Source: JACPWY01 sp964603655 (GTDB taxonomy: Bacteria; Bdellovibrionota; FAC87; UBA2466). From it: 20,589 nt of DNA. Positions within the stretch are counted from its first letter, which is position 1; each line of letters begins with the position of its first letter. The notes beneath the pieces were generated by a model, which saw only the letters and a list, made by a program, of their open reading frames with translations, did not search any database and was not told where the DNA came from. The stretch is from positions 1 to 20,589 of the forward strand of contig CAZRVZ010000133.1 of assembly GCA_964603655.1 (NCBI GenBank). The letters run 5' to 3'. A program made the translations under genes and the position numbers. This document shows, piece by piece, positions 6,848-14,846 of the stretch.

Positions 6848-7999
6848 ATGTCCAGGCAAAACCCCAGAATAAGACGCGTGGCCCCTCGCTGGGAGGAGCG
6901 ATTGCAGGATCAATTTGATCGTGCGTTGCCGTTTTATCGGGATCGGGGCGGGGTGCTCTTTGTCAGCTACTGCCGATTTTGGGAACAGCATGGATTCGTC
7001 CAGCAGAGTCTGGCGCGATTTCTGACCGATCATCAGGTGCCGGTGACGTGGTTGGACGCGGCCGGATGGCGACCCTATTCTCCGACGTTATATTGGAATT
7101 CGCCCTACTTAACGGTGCGGCAAATTACCCGTTTGCCCGGAGAACGATTTCCCGGCGTGCGCCCTCTCAGTATCGGCGTCCAGGTTGGCGATATTATCCG
7201 TGAAGTGAAAAAAATGGGAAACCCAGTGCTTTGGATCCAGGCCGGACTGGAGAGAGGAATTGCCGAAAAATTACCCTATATCGATGTGTTTTCGACATTT
7301 GATGATCCCTATCGACACCCCGCCGAGGATCCGCTGTGCGAGAGAAGCCGCTTAATTATTTGTCAAAACAGATTCACCGAGGAGTTGCTCAGTTCGGTCC
7401 CCGAAAACCGACGAGTGCAGCTATCGCCGCCGGTCGATTTGCGCAAACGCGTATTTAGCGACTCGAGCTTTCATTTGCCGGCTTCTTTTCCCAAACGAGT
7501 GATGGGATACATCGGCAGTTTTCTGCACGGGGGATACGATAATTTTCTGATGGAATATTTTATTCGCCACCTGCCCGATTGGGGGTTTCTCATGATGGGG
7601 CGAACCGATGATCTCGGAATGAACGATTTGAATCGACTGAGGCAGTACCCAAATTTCATCTATTACCCATGGGCCGAGCGCGCGCAGCTTGCCGCGATCT
7701 GGTCACGTCTCGACTTGAGTCTGCTGCTTTATCGCAACCACCCGATGCAAGACGGAGCCTATCCGGTAAAGCTAATTGAGGGTCTGCACTTCGGAGTTCC
7801 GGCTATCGGTACCCAGGTGAACAAAAATCGCGATATCGCTGACTATCTTCCCTGCAACTCATTCGCCGATCAGCTCATCGAAGAGGCCGTGAAAACAGCC
7901 GACTGGTCAGAAGACAAAATCGAAAAAATCTACGACCACTTTCGCGAGGCGACCGATCCGCGTCAGCAGCTCGTGACGGTCGCTCGGCGGTTGGGCTGA
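6848..7999 (+). CDS. GT-B fold glycosyltransferase (GT4/TuaH-like)
   Basis: 383 residues from ATG 6848; a TTG at 6815 would add 11 residues. Two Rossmann-like halves can be traced: an N-terminal half with GGVLFVSY (35-41) and a C-terminal half opening RVMGYIGSF (217-225), with LMMGRTDD (249-255). Near the end YPVKLIEGLHFGVPAIGT (305-322) matches the nucleotide-sugar binding segment of GT4-like enzymes, where Glu311 contacts the donor sugar. No signal peptide or membrane helix, so it acts in the cytoplasm or at the inner face of the membrane, likely on a surface glycan. It stands alone, divergent from the MNT/HEPN pair and convergent with the next gene. Donor and acceptor are unknown. Confidence 0.85.
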   Translation: MSRQNPRIRRVAPRWEERLQDQFDRALPFYRDRGGVLFVSYCRFWEQHGFVQQSLARFLTDHQVPVTWLDAAGWRPYSPTLYWNSPYLTVRQITRLPGERFPGVRPLSIGVQVGDIIREVKKMGNPVLWIQAGLERGIAEKLPYIDVFSTFDDPYRHPAEDPLCERSRLIICQNRFTEELLSSVPENRRVQLSPPVDLRKRVFSDSSFHLPASFPKRVMGYIGSFLHGGYDNFLMEYFIRHLPDWGFLMMGRTDDLGMNDLNRLRQYPNFIYYPWAERAQLAAIWSRLDLSLLLYRNHPMQDGAYPVKLIEGLHFGVPAIGTQVNKNRDIADYLPCNSFADQLIEEAVKTADWSEDKIEKIYDHFREATDPRQQLVTVARRLG

Positions 8000-8027
8000 C
8001 TCGGAGAGCCTACTTACAGACCCTGTC

Positions 8028-8417
8028 TTAACGCCCTATCGCGTCTCTCTGCAGCTGCTTGTAACAGTCGCGCAAACGACCGCCCTGCGCCGAGCATTTT
8101 TCAATCCAAGCCTCGCGCTCTACTTGGCTGATGTACGCAGGCTCTCCCACATATCTCAGACTGCCCTCTCGATTAGCAGTGAATTGCGACGGACGGGCTC
8201 GCTGCGTAAAAAAATCCTTTTCCAGCACCTCAACACTGCGGTTTTCCGTGTTGCGGTTATCTGGGTTTTCTGATCGTACCTCGATGACTATGTTCGTAGG
8301 CGTATCCTGTGTCCAAGCCGTTTGCGGAAATGCCAGCGTCGAAAGAAGAAGAGTCGTCAAAACCAACTTCCACCGTTTCATTACAAGAGCGAATTTTGCC
8401 ACTACCCACCGTTTCAT
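8028..8417 (-). CDS. Small exported protein of unknown function
   Basis: 129 residues from ATG 8417, supported by GGAGG (complement of 8426-8430) 8 bases upstream. A second in-frame ATG at 8381 also begins MKRW and gives a more typical signal peptide (MKRWKLVLTTLLLSTLAFPQTAW), because the 12-bp start sequence is duplicated. The mature part is about 95 residues, charged, with two cysteines (in EKCSAQ and RDCYKQ) that could form a disulfide in the periplasm. No family recognised. It is convergent with the glycosyltransferase gene, stop to stop 28 bases apart. Confidence 0.72.
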   Translation of the reverse strand: MKRWVVAKFALVMKRWKLVLTTLLLSTLAFPQTAWTQDTPTNIVIEVRSENPDNRNTENRSVEVLEKDFFTQRARPSQFTANREGSLRYVGEPAYISQVEREAWIEKCSAQGGRLRDCYKQLQRDAIGR

Positions 8418-8730
8418 ACTGCAATCCTCCAGAACTATCGGAGCAAATAAAGCAAATTGGATGCCATGTTTTTTAGGCGGTGGCGCTACGTGAGGCCTCG
8501 CGATTTCCGCTGCGAACGCCCTAATGAACAGCCCATTTTAAGCGAAGTGTCTAACAATTTTACAGTTGCACACGGTGTAGACAGTTTTCCGGATTCCGAC
8601 CGATAATCAAGTAAAGCTGAGCGCTTTGAATACCTTGAGAATACTGGATCGCTGCGGCCTATCTCGTTGGCACATCGTTGCATCGTTAATCTCGGCACCG
8701 CAGGGGACGGTGATTTTCGGAGGCAAGCAG
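8418..8730. other. Intergenic region between divergent small genes
   Basis: 313 bases with no supported gene. It holds the upstream regions of two divergent small exported-protein genes. GGAGG for the minus-strand gene is at 8426-8430 and GGAGG for the plus-strand gene at 8719-8723. A 6-bp inverted repeat, TGTCTA and TAGACA, flanks the stretch around 8550-8580. No convincing -35/-10 pair was found in either direction. Minus and plus ORFs that cross it look like chance frames. Confidence 0.5.
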
Positions 8731-9084
8731 GTGGGGTTATCACTCAAAGAGACATGCATTCAAGTTGCGGCGAGACTGTTTGTCGGGGTCTTCGCATCGC
8801 TCTCGCTGATGTGCTTACCCATCACTCAGACCAGGACAGACGGCACTGCAGAAATTACGCGCGACTCTACCGGCAGGTTGGAAATGGCCGGCGGATGGGA
8901 AATGAATAGTTTTGGGGACACAGGGGAGTCGACGGCTCGGCAGACGCACGGAGGTCTGGATGATTTCCAGCGCTTCGTGAGTCAGCTGGCCGAGCTGGAG
9001 GGGCTTGGGGGATTTGCATCCCCCGGGAAATTTGAGTCCGACGAACAGAGGCGGATCAGCGCTTTTCCGGTCGACGGGAAGTAA
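8731..9084 (+). CDS. Small exported or membrane-anchored protein of unknown function
   Basis: 117 residues from GTG 8731, chosen because a perfect GGAGG (8719-8723) sits 7 bases upstream; the frame is open back to TTG 8626, which has no ribosome site. A hydrophobic segment (about residues 13-30, AARLFVGVFASLSLMCLP) acts as a signal or anchor. The rest is polar and Gly-rich, with DDFQRFVSQLAELEG as the only clear helix. No recognisable family. It is followed by hairpins and a strong terminator at 9168-9205, as expected for a real transcription unit. Confidence 0.55.
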   Translation: MGLSLKETCIQVAARLFVGVFASLSLMCLPITQTRTDGTAEITRDSTGRLEMAGGWEMNSFGDTGESTARQTHGGLDDFQRFVSQLAELEGLGGFASPGKFESDEQRRISAFPVDGK

Positions 9085-9113
9085 GAACTGGCTCTAAGCG
9101 AGCAGTCGTGGGT

Positions 9114-9138
9114 GGGTATTTTTTTAAATAAAAATCCC
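9114..9138 (+). repeat. A/T-rich hairpin in 3' region
   Basis: GGG (9114-9116) pairs with CCC (9136-9138) and ATTTTT (9118-9123) with AAAAAT (9130-9135) around a six-base loop, with one bulged T at 9117. It lies between a stop codon and the strong terminator, so it may be part of a 3' UTR or a small RNA. Not followed by a T-run on the plus strand. Confidence 0.5.
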
Positions 9139-9167
9139 TCTCATGGGTTACCACTACTCCTCTCTCA

Positions 9168-9205
9168 CCCGCCGCTCCCAAACGTTGGGGGCGGCGGGTT
9201 TTTTT
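9168..9205 (+). terminator. Strong intrinsic terminator
   Basis: The 12-bp stem CCCGCCGCTCCC (9168-9179) pairs with GGGGGCGGCGGG (9187-9198), with one G-T pair and a loop AAACGTT, followed by seven T (9199-9205). This is a textbook rho-independent terminator. It isolates the kinase gene at 9254 from upstream transcription. Confidence 0.95.
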
Positions 9206-9253
9206 GGCGTTTGAGCAATCGGTGCCAGACACTCGTGAATTTGGTAGGATGTC

Positions 9254-10327
9254 ATGAAGCTCATGGATGATAAAAACCGAATTGCGTCCCTAGTCGGAGA
9301 CCCGATGCTTTCCCACCTGCGTGTGCAACTCGATGAAATCGAGTGTATCGCTCGCGGCGGTATGTCACATATCTACCGGGCCCGTCAGCCGTCGCTCGAT
9401 CGTTATGTGGTGGTAAAACAGCTCAAGGACGAGCTCTTTTCCAATCCCGATATGCTTGAAAGGTTCCGGCGCGAGGCGCGCGCGCTCGCCTCTGTGCTGC
9501 ACCAAAACGTGGCACATGTTTACGATTTCGTCGAGTCGGGCAATCAGTCCTACATTTTGATGGAGTATATCGACGGGGTCGATCTTTCCTTCCTGCTCTC
9601 CAAGCTGGGTCAATTGCCGTTTGATATTGCCGCCGCTGTTCTTCTCGGAATTGCTCGCGGCGTGAGTTACATCCACGCGCACAATCTGATTCATCGCGAT
9701 ATCAAACCCGCCAACGTTCGGTTGACAACCCGTGGCGGTGTTAAACTCATGGATTTCGGCATCGTGATGAATCTGGATCGCGAGAATCTAACTAGACCGG
9801 GCCTTATGGTGGGCTCTCCGAGCTACCTTTCTCCCGAACAGGTGATTGGCGACCCCATCACCACGCGCGCCGATGTTTTTTTATTGGGAATCGTTCTCTA
9901 CGAAATGTTGGTCGGGACCCGGCCGTTTAAGGAAGAGGGCGCACAGACGGTTTTTCAGGCCATTCGCGAAGCCAATTACGTTCCTCTGAACCAGATGCGT
10001 CGATCGGTACCCAAGGGGCTCGATCGAATCGTGCGCAAATGCCTACAAAAAGACCCTTCGAATCGATTCGATAGCGTGAAATCACTCATCAACGAGCTGG
10101 AGACCTACCTGGGTGGTTACTTGAGCTCGCACATCGAAGATCTAGTGCTTGGTTTCTTGGATCGCGAGGCCATTTTGTCCCCGAGTATTTCTTATCTCGA
10201 GTTTGATAAAAAAAAATCGAGCTGGGCGGGGTGGTCGGGTCACTGGCCCGGGTGGGCCTCGTGGGTAGCGAGACTCGGAGTAATCGTCGCGGCTCTAGGT
10301 GTTGGTTACTGGATTGGAAAGATGTAG
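9254..10327 (+). CDS. Membrane-anchored Hanks-type Ser/Thr protein kinase
   Basis: 357 residues with AGGA 4 bases before ATG 9254. The kinase domain (about 28-290) has a glycine loop IARGGMSHIYRA, the VVVK lysine Lys55, Glu74 of helix C, HRDIKPAN with catalytic Asp149, DFG at 167-169, the activation-loop end GSPSYLSPEQ and a conserved Asp in RADVFLLG. All catalytic residues are present, so it should be active. A C-terminal helix (about 335-353, WVARLGVIVAALGVGYWIG) anchors it, with the kinase on the cytoplasmic side and almost no external sensor. A run of nine A (10208-10216) lies just before the anchor. No phosphatase or FHA gene is adjacent. It follows a strong terminator, so it has its own promoter. 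Confidence 0.95.
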   Translation: MKLMDDKNRIASLVGDPMLSHLRVQLDEIECIARGGMSHIYRARQPSLDRYVVVKQLKDELFSNPDMLERFRREARALASVLHQNVAHVYDFVESGNQSYILMEYIDGVDLSFLLSKLGQLPFDIAAAVLLGIARGVSYIHAHNLIHRDIKPANVRLTTRGGVKLMDFGIVMNLDRENLTRPGLMVGSPSYLSPEQVIGDPITTRADVFLLGIVLYEMLVGTRPFKEEGAQTVFQAIREANYVPLNQMRRSVPKGLDRIVRKCLQKDPSNRFDSVKSLINELETYLGGYLSSHIEDLVLGFLDREAILSPSISYLEFDKKKSSWAGWSGHWPGWASWVARLGVIVAALGVGYWIGKM

Positions 10328-10520
10328 CCTGTTTTGGCTCCTCCTCACTCGTGACGCCCCCAGTAATCACCCTTCCCAGTAGCCACACGGGCTCAAGTTT
10401 AACCATAAAAGTGCCGATGAGATTAGTGCGGCGTAAAAAGGGTCCCTGTTCAACCGTCCCTGTGCAAATGTCCGTCACGCGTTCTAACCACTTTCCAATA
10501 ATTGAGCGAATAGGAATCCG
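10328..10520 (+). other. Gap between kinase and SGNH genes, open in the -1 frame
   Basis: 193 bases lie between the kinase stop and the next ATG. There is no terminator hairpin. The frame entered by a -1 shift at the A9 tract (10208-10216) stays open across the whole gap and ends at TGA 10522-10524, overlapping the next ATG as ATGA. The encoded residues are basic and have no recognisable domain. Confidence 0.5.
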
Positions 10521-11750
10521 ATGAAGAACATTCACAAACTCTTTCGAGCTACCTTTCCGATTTTGATTTCGACAATGGTTTGCTTTGGGTTTCTCGAGGG
10601 CGCTGCTAGGGTTTGGTACTACTTTAGAACGCCTCGGCCCATCGTCGTGGATGTTCAAAATATGGGCATGGGGACGCGTAATGGAAACGAGAGGTACAAT
10701 TCCGAAGATTATGATGCGGTCGGTGCCGATGGGAAGTATTGCGGAGAGTTCATGCGGGCGCCGTTTGTATATTGGAAACGTAAGGCCTGCAGCACGAGCA
10801 CAATCAACATCGATTCCCGCGGTATCAGAAAAACGGTTCAACCCTTCTCCGAGAGCGCACCACTTCAGATTTACCTCTTGGGTGGAAGCCTTGCGTTTGG
10901 CAGTGGTGTTCGAGACGGTAATACTATTGCGTCTGTTCTCGCCCAAGAACTCGAAAAGAAGGGGTACCAGGATTTTCATATTACCAATTTGGGCCAGTCC
11001 GCCTATATGTCGATGCAGGAAGTATTGACACTGTTAATGGAGATCAAGGCTGCAAGGGTTCCGCAAATCGCGATCTTTTTAGACGGAAGCTGCGAAGCCA
11101 TTTCAACGGTTTTAAACGGGGGTACGCCTGGAATGACTCAGAAAGAGGGCGACTTGGTTTTCAGATGGGCAAAAGATGAAGTTAAGGTACCCGTCGCTGA
11201 AAAATTGGCCCAGAAGGCATTCTTGGTTAGGGCGCTCATTAACATTCGAGCCAAATTGAGACCCAAAACCGCTGCCGTCCAGGCAGCCAGTGAGCTCACC
11301 GGTCCCACTACGGAAGTGTTGGCCGAGCGCACTTATGACGACTACCAGGCCACGTCGCGACTCGCCGATAAACTCGCTGCCGCCTATGGAATCGAAACGT
11401 ATTTTTTCTGGGGGGCTACCGTGTTTTCGGCTCAGAAGACGCTGAGTCCGGTTGAAAAGGAGATTGCAGAAGAAATATCCGATTGGGATTTGTGGAACAC
11501 CGCCATAGAGACAACAAAACACATCGATAGACGTGTAGCCAAGCGTCCGTTTCAGCTGTCTCGTTTCCACAATCTGAGCGGGGTTTTCCAAGGGTATACC
11601 GATACAATCTTCTTCGATCCGCTTCATCCTAACGAACGTGGCACCCGATTGATCGGTGCGGCGATGGCACAGGTAATGGCTAAACAAAGCCGAGTTCTGC
11701 CGACATACAGGCTGTCCAAGTTGCCTCGGACGTCTTCTCGAGTACCCTGA
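10521..11750 (+). CDS. Membrane-anchored SGNH/GDSL-type hydrolase
   Basis: 409 residues; AGGAA (10512-10516) is 4 bases before the ATG. An N-terminal hydrophobic segment (about 11-28) anchors or exports it, so the catalytic domain is periplasmic. SGNH blocks are visible: nucleophile Ser123 in LLGGSLAFGSGV, the block-II Gly in NLGQSAY, a block-III-like FLDGSCEA, and the Asp366/His369 pair in FFDPLHPNE. Relatives near polysaccharide genes add or remove acyl groups on surface glycans. It begins a plus-strand group with a methyltransferase, a dehydrogenase and an SDR enzyme. The acyl substrate is unknown. The block-III Asn is not obvious, so acyltransfer versus hydrolysis is open. Confidence 0.82.
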   Translation: MKNIHKLFRATFPILISTMVCFGFLEGAARVWYYFRTPRPIVVDVQNMGMGTRNGNERYNSEDYDAVGADGKYCGEFMRAPFVYWKRKACSTSTINIDSRGIRKTVQPFSESAPLQIYLLGGSLAFGSGVRDGNTIASVLAQELEKKGYQDFHITNLGQSAYMSMQEVLTLLMEIKAARVPQIAIFLDGSCEAISTVLNGGTPGMTQKEGDLVFRWAKDEVKVPVAEKLAQKAFLVRALINIRAKLRPKTAAVQAASELTGPTTEVLAERTYDDYQATSRLADKLAAAYGIETYFFWGATVFSAQKTLSPVEKEIAEEISDWDLWNTAIETTKHIDRRVAKRPFQLSRFHNLSGVFQGYTDTIFFDPLHPNERGTRLIGAAMAQVMAKQSRVLPTYRLSKLPRTSSRVP

Positions 11751-11880
11751 ACTCGCCGAACTAGGCTTCACGGTACTTGCCAGTTCCAGCAATAGGAATC
11801 AGCAAAGGACAGCGCATCACAATACAGCACTGCGCGCCGCACGATAGCAAGCAGCCGGACAATGGAGTTAAAATAAAAGA

Positions 11881-12531
11881 ATGGCACAAATAGATCTCCT
11901 GGATGCTTATCCGAAAATCTCGCGCAATCTCAAACAGCGAAGCGAAGTGAAACTCGAAGACCGGCGTATCGCAAAGCAATTCGGAAAGGAATACTTTGAT
12001 GGTTCACGCGATCAGGGCTATGGCGGCTTCAAGTATGACGGGCGCTGGAAGCCCATAGTAACGCGCATGCGGGATCACTATGGCCTTACGAGCCATAATA
12101 GCGTGCTGGACGTCGGCTGTGCCAAGGGCTTTTTGCTCCATGATTTTCTAAGCGCGGTTCCAGGAATTCACGTGGCAGGCTTGGATATCTCCCAATATGC
12201 CATCGATAACGCGATGGATGACGTAAAACCCTTTCTTCGTTGTGGAAACGCCACGACTCTTCCGTATCCGGACAAGTCTTTCGACTTGGTGCTGGCGATA
12301 AATACGTTGCACAATCTTCCACTGGCAGGCCTGACCCAGGCTCTCCAGGAGATTAACCGTGTTTCCAGGAAAAATGCTTTTGTCGTCTTGGATGCTTATA
12401 GAAATGAGCTGGAGAAAGAGCGCCTTTTACAGTGGAATCTTACCGCTGAGACTCACATGTTCGTCGATGAATGGGAGCGATTCTTCAAAGAGGTTCCTTA
12501 CCAGGGAGACTATGATTGGTTCATTCCATGA
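11881..12531 (+). CDS. Class I SAM-dependent methyltransferase
   Basis: 216 residues. Motif I is VLDVGCAKGF (75-84), the acidic end of strand 2 is GLDIS (Asp102), and the post-I region GNATTLPYPDKSFDLVLAINTLHN covers motifs II-III. The N-terminal region EYFDGSRDQGYGG before motif I is shared with methyltransferases found in O-antigen or capsule clusters, as far as I recall. It likely methylates a sugar or its precursor in the cytoplasm. Its stop overlaps the ATG of the dehydrogenase gene as ATGA, so the two are translationally coupled. The nearest GGAG (11864-11867) is 13 bases from the ATG, rather far. Confidence 0.88.
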   Translation: MAQIDLLDAYPKISRNLKQRSEVKLEDRRIAKQFGKEYFDGSRDQGYGGFKYDGRWKPIVTRMRDHYGLTSHNSVLDVGCAKGFLLHDFLSAVPGIHVAGLDISQYAIDNAMDDVKPFLRCGNATTLPYPDKSFDLVLAINTLHNLPLAGLTQALQEINRVSRKNAFVVLDAYRNELEKERLLQWNLTAETHMFVDEWERFFKEVPYQGDYDWFIP

Positions 12532-13583
12532 TGCTTCCATCAATCACGCGCAGTGCGGTCCTCCGGGCGCAATGTGAACCGCTCACGATAGAAGAGTTGG
12601 TAATTCCGCCGCTATCGTCGGGACAGGTCGCCATTAAAATCGCCTTCGCTGGAATTTGTCATTCTCAACTAAATGAAATTCGTGGAAAAAGGGGAGAGGA
12701 CAAGTATCTGCCCCACCTCCTAGGCCATGAGGCGAGTGGAACTGTTGTTGCCACGGCCCAAGACGTCACTCGAGTACGCGCCGGTGATACTGTCATTCTA
12801 TCGTGGATTAGGGGAGCCGGGAAAGATGCCCCCGGGCCCCAGTACAGACGTAGTAACGGCGACGTGGTTCATGCCGGTGCAATCGCCGCCCTCTCCGAGT
12901 ACGCAGTCATTGCAGAGAACCGTTGTACACCCGTCGACCGGAAATTCTCCTTGAGAACGGCGGCGCTGATCGGCTGTGCGGTTCCAACGGGGGCAGGGAT
13001 GGTTCTCAACCAGGTGAAACCCTCTCCACACGAGAGCGGTATTATTATCGGTGTGGGTGGGGTGGGGCTCAGCGCATTGATGGCGGCTAAGTTATGCGGC
13101 TGTTCGCCGCTTGTTGCGGTTGATGTTTATGATGAGAAACTGGAATTTGCGCGCTCGCTCGGGGCGACTCACGTTTTTAATTCCAAGAGTCAGAAGAATT
13201 TAGAGGTTGCAGTGCGGGACCTGTTACCGCAAGGCGCCGACTTTATCATTGAGGCCTCTGGTTCCAAAGAGGTTATGGAATGTGCATTCAGGCTCGTGAA
13301 AGAATCCGGCGGACGGCTCATTATCGCGGGGAATGTTGCCCACGGCCAAACCATCCAAATCGATCCCTTCGGACTTATACGCGGAAAACAGATCCTGGGA
13401 TCCTGGGGAGGACAAACGGATCCCTCTCGCGACTTTGCTGAGTACGTCCGGCTAAACCTGGCGGGGAACTTTCCCATTGAAAAACTCGCCACGCGTTCTT
13501 TTTTGCTAGACGAGGTCAATGAGGCATTCCAGCTTCTCGAGTCGGGAAGTGTAGGACGGATTCTTGTTGAATTTCCCAACTAG
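12528..13583 (+). CDS. Zinc-type medium-chain dehydrogenase (MDR family)
   Basis: 351 residues from ATG 12528 (ATGA overlap with the methyltransferase stop); ATG 12531 is an alternative. Catalytic zinc ligands are Cys44 (GICHSQ), His67-Glu68 (LLGHEASG) and Cys150 (GCAVPTGAG). The Rossmann motif is GVGGVG (175-180), with Asp199 at the end of strand 2 predicting NAD rather than NADP. The four-cysteine structural zinc lobe of classical alcohol dehydrogenases is absent; the segment WIRGAGKDAPGPQYRR stands in its place. Coupling to a methyltransferase and proximity to an SDR suggest oxidation or reduction of a sugar intermediate, which is inference. The substrate is unknown. Confidence 0.9.
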   Translation: MMLPSITRSAVLRAQCEPLTIEELVIPPLSSGQVAIKIAFAGICHSQLNEIRGKRGEDKYLPHLLGHEASGTVVATAQDVTRVRAGDTVILSWIRGAGKDAPGPQYRRSNGDVVHAGAIAALSEYAVIAENRCTPVDRKFSLRTAALIGCAVPTGAGMVLNQVKPSPHESGIIIGVGGVGLSALMAAKLCGCSPLVAVDVYDEKLEFARSLGATHVFNSKSQKNLEVAVRDLLPQGADFIIEASGSKEVMECAFRLVKESGGRLIIAGNVAHGQTIQIDPFGLIRGKQILGSWGGQTDPSRDFAEYVRLNLAGNFPIEKLATRSFLLDEVNEAFQLLESGSVGRILVEFPN

Positions 13584-13685
13584 ATTCTGCCCCATATTGT
13601 TGATACGCCAGGCGCGGTCCAGTTTGGTTTTTGCCGGTCTTCTATTTTTCATGGCCCGATAGATTCAAAATAAGACGGAGCGGAA

Positions 13686-14693
13686 ATGAATACTTTTCGA
13701 AAAATCGCTGTCATTGGAAGCAATTCGTTTTCAGGAAGCCATTTTGTGCAGCATATTTTGGATAATACCGATGCGGAAATTCTGGGCATCAATCGTCCCC
13801 CCGAGAGCGCGCCACTATTTCTCCCCTATCTCCACCAGAAGATACGCCCATCGCGGTTTCAATTCTTTGCCTTTGATCTCAATAAGGACTTAAGTCAAAT
13901 GTTGGAGTTCTTCGATAGTGAAAAACCGGATGCCATCGTGAATTTCGCCGCACAGGCGGAAGTTCGCAGCAGCTGGAACTGGCCCGAGCATTGGTTTCAG
14001 ACAAACTGCATGGCCATCGTCAAATTGGCGAACCACCTAAAAGATAAGTCCTATCTGAAAAGATATGTGCACGTTTCGACTCCTGAGGTTTACGGAACGA
14101 CCGAACCCAACATGAAAGAGACATTTCATTTCAATCCGAGTACCCCGTATGCGGCATCGAGGCTTGCCGGTGAGGCCTTTTTGCATACCTTGGCAAAGCG
14201 GTATCAGTTTCCACTCGCTGTTACCAGAGCAGCCAATGTTTATGGACCGCACCAACAGCTCTACCGCATTATTCCAAAGACCATTCTTAGTCTCAAACAC
14301 GGGAAAAAAATTCAGCTGCATGGAGCAGGGGTAATCTCGCGTTCCTTCATCCACATTCGAGACGTGGTGGATGCCACTCTTCGAATCGCTTGCCAGTCCC
14401 AGGTGGGAGAGGTGTTTCACATCAGTCGAAACGGAGAAGAGGTTCGGATGCGAGATGTTGTAAAACTCATTTGCGACTCGATGGGGTACGATTTCGAAAA
14501 AGTGACCGAATCTACGGGTGATAACTTTGGACAGGATATGAGGTACAGCCTTTGTTCCAGCAAGGCTCGTGAAAAGCTTTCGTGGGAACCGAAAACCTCT
14601 CTATTGGATGGCATTGGCGAAGTCATCGGTTGGGTGGATGAAAACTGGAAGGCTCTCAGTCAACTTCCGATGGAGTACACACACCGTCAGTAG
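13686..14693 (+). CDS. Extended SDR, sugar-nucleotide dehydratase/epimerase-like, with altered catalytic motifs
   Basis: 335 residues; GGAG (13677-13680) is 5 bases before the ATG. Overall it is closest to RmlB/GDP-mannose-dehydratase type enzymes, with FAAQAEVRSS (88-96), HVSTPEVYGT, ANVYGPHQQLYRIIP and SRSFIHIRDVVDA. Several canonical residues differ. The nucleotide loop is GSNSFSG (11-17), with Ser replacing the middle Gly. The dehydratase Asp-Glu pair reads Pro133-Glu134. The SDR Tyr-x3-Lys reads Tyr155-AAS-Arg159. The reaction may therefore be epimerisation or reduction rather than 4,6-dehydration, or the protein may be weakly active. It sits 102 bases after the dehydrogenase gene, in the same direction, and probably acts on a nucleotide sugar for a surface glycan. 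Confidence 0.88.
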   Translation: MNTFRKIAVIGSNSFSGSHFVQHILDNTDAEILGINRPPESAPLFLPYLHQKIRPSRFQFFAFDLNKDLSQMLEFFDSEKPDAIVNFAAQAEVRSSWNWPEHWFQTNCMAIVKLANHLKDKSYLKRYVHVSTPEVYGTTEPNMKETFHFNPSTPYAASRLAGEAFLHTLAKRYQFPLAVTRAANVYGPHQQLYRIIPKTILSLKHGKKIQLHGAGVISRSFIHIRDVVDATLRIACQSQVGEVFHISRNGEEVRMRDVVKLICDSMGYDFEKVTESTGDNFGQDMRYSLCSSKAREKLSWEPKTSLLDGIGEVIGWVDENWKALSQLPMEYTHRQ

Positions 14694-14777
14694 TTGAATT
14701 TGACTTGGCATCTACCCCGCCACTCGAAGTGAATTTCAGTCAATTAATCAACTGCATTACGCAAAGCGCTAAAACAC

Positions 14778-14823
14778 TTGCCGAATGGTACTCCGGGCCT
14801 TATTCATGCTCAGTCTGAATAAG
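14778..14823 (+). promoter_or_regulatory. Promoter with overlapping palindrome (candidate operator)
   Basis: TTGCCG (14778-14783), a 17-bp spacer and TATTCA (14801-14806) make a moderate sigma-70-like promoter. A perfect 8-bp inverted repeat, CTTATTCA (14799-14806) and TGAATAAG (14816-14823) with a 9-bp centre, covers the -10 and the expected start point. It lies just upstream of the operon containing a Fur-family gene, so autoregulation is plausible. The geometry differs from the classical Fur box. Confidence 0.4.
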
Positions 14824-14846
14824 ACGAAGTCTGGAGTAACTTCTCA

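Noticed and set aside
8486..8743. 85-residue minus-strand ORF in the intergenic region
   Set aside because: No Shine-Dalgarno, no motif; it conflicts with a plus-strand gene that has a perfect GGAGG.
9211..9241. Possible kinase promoter TTGAGC and TGAATT
   Set aside because: The spacer is 19 bp and the -10 is poor; not strong enough to list, though a promoter must lie nearby after the terminator.
10089..10979. 296-residue minus-strand ORF opposite the kinase end and SGNH start
   Set aside because: It is Arg/Ser/Pro-rich without domains, overlaps two well-supported genes and has no ribosome site; it mirrors their codon pattern.
11112..11792. 226-residue minus-strand ORF within the SGNH gene
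   Set aside because: No motif, biased composition, and full overlap with a gene that has clear catalytic blocks.
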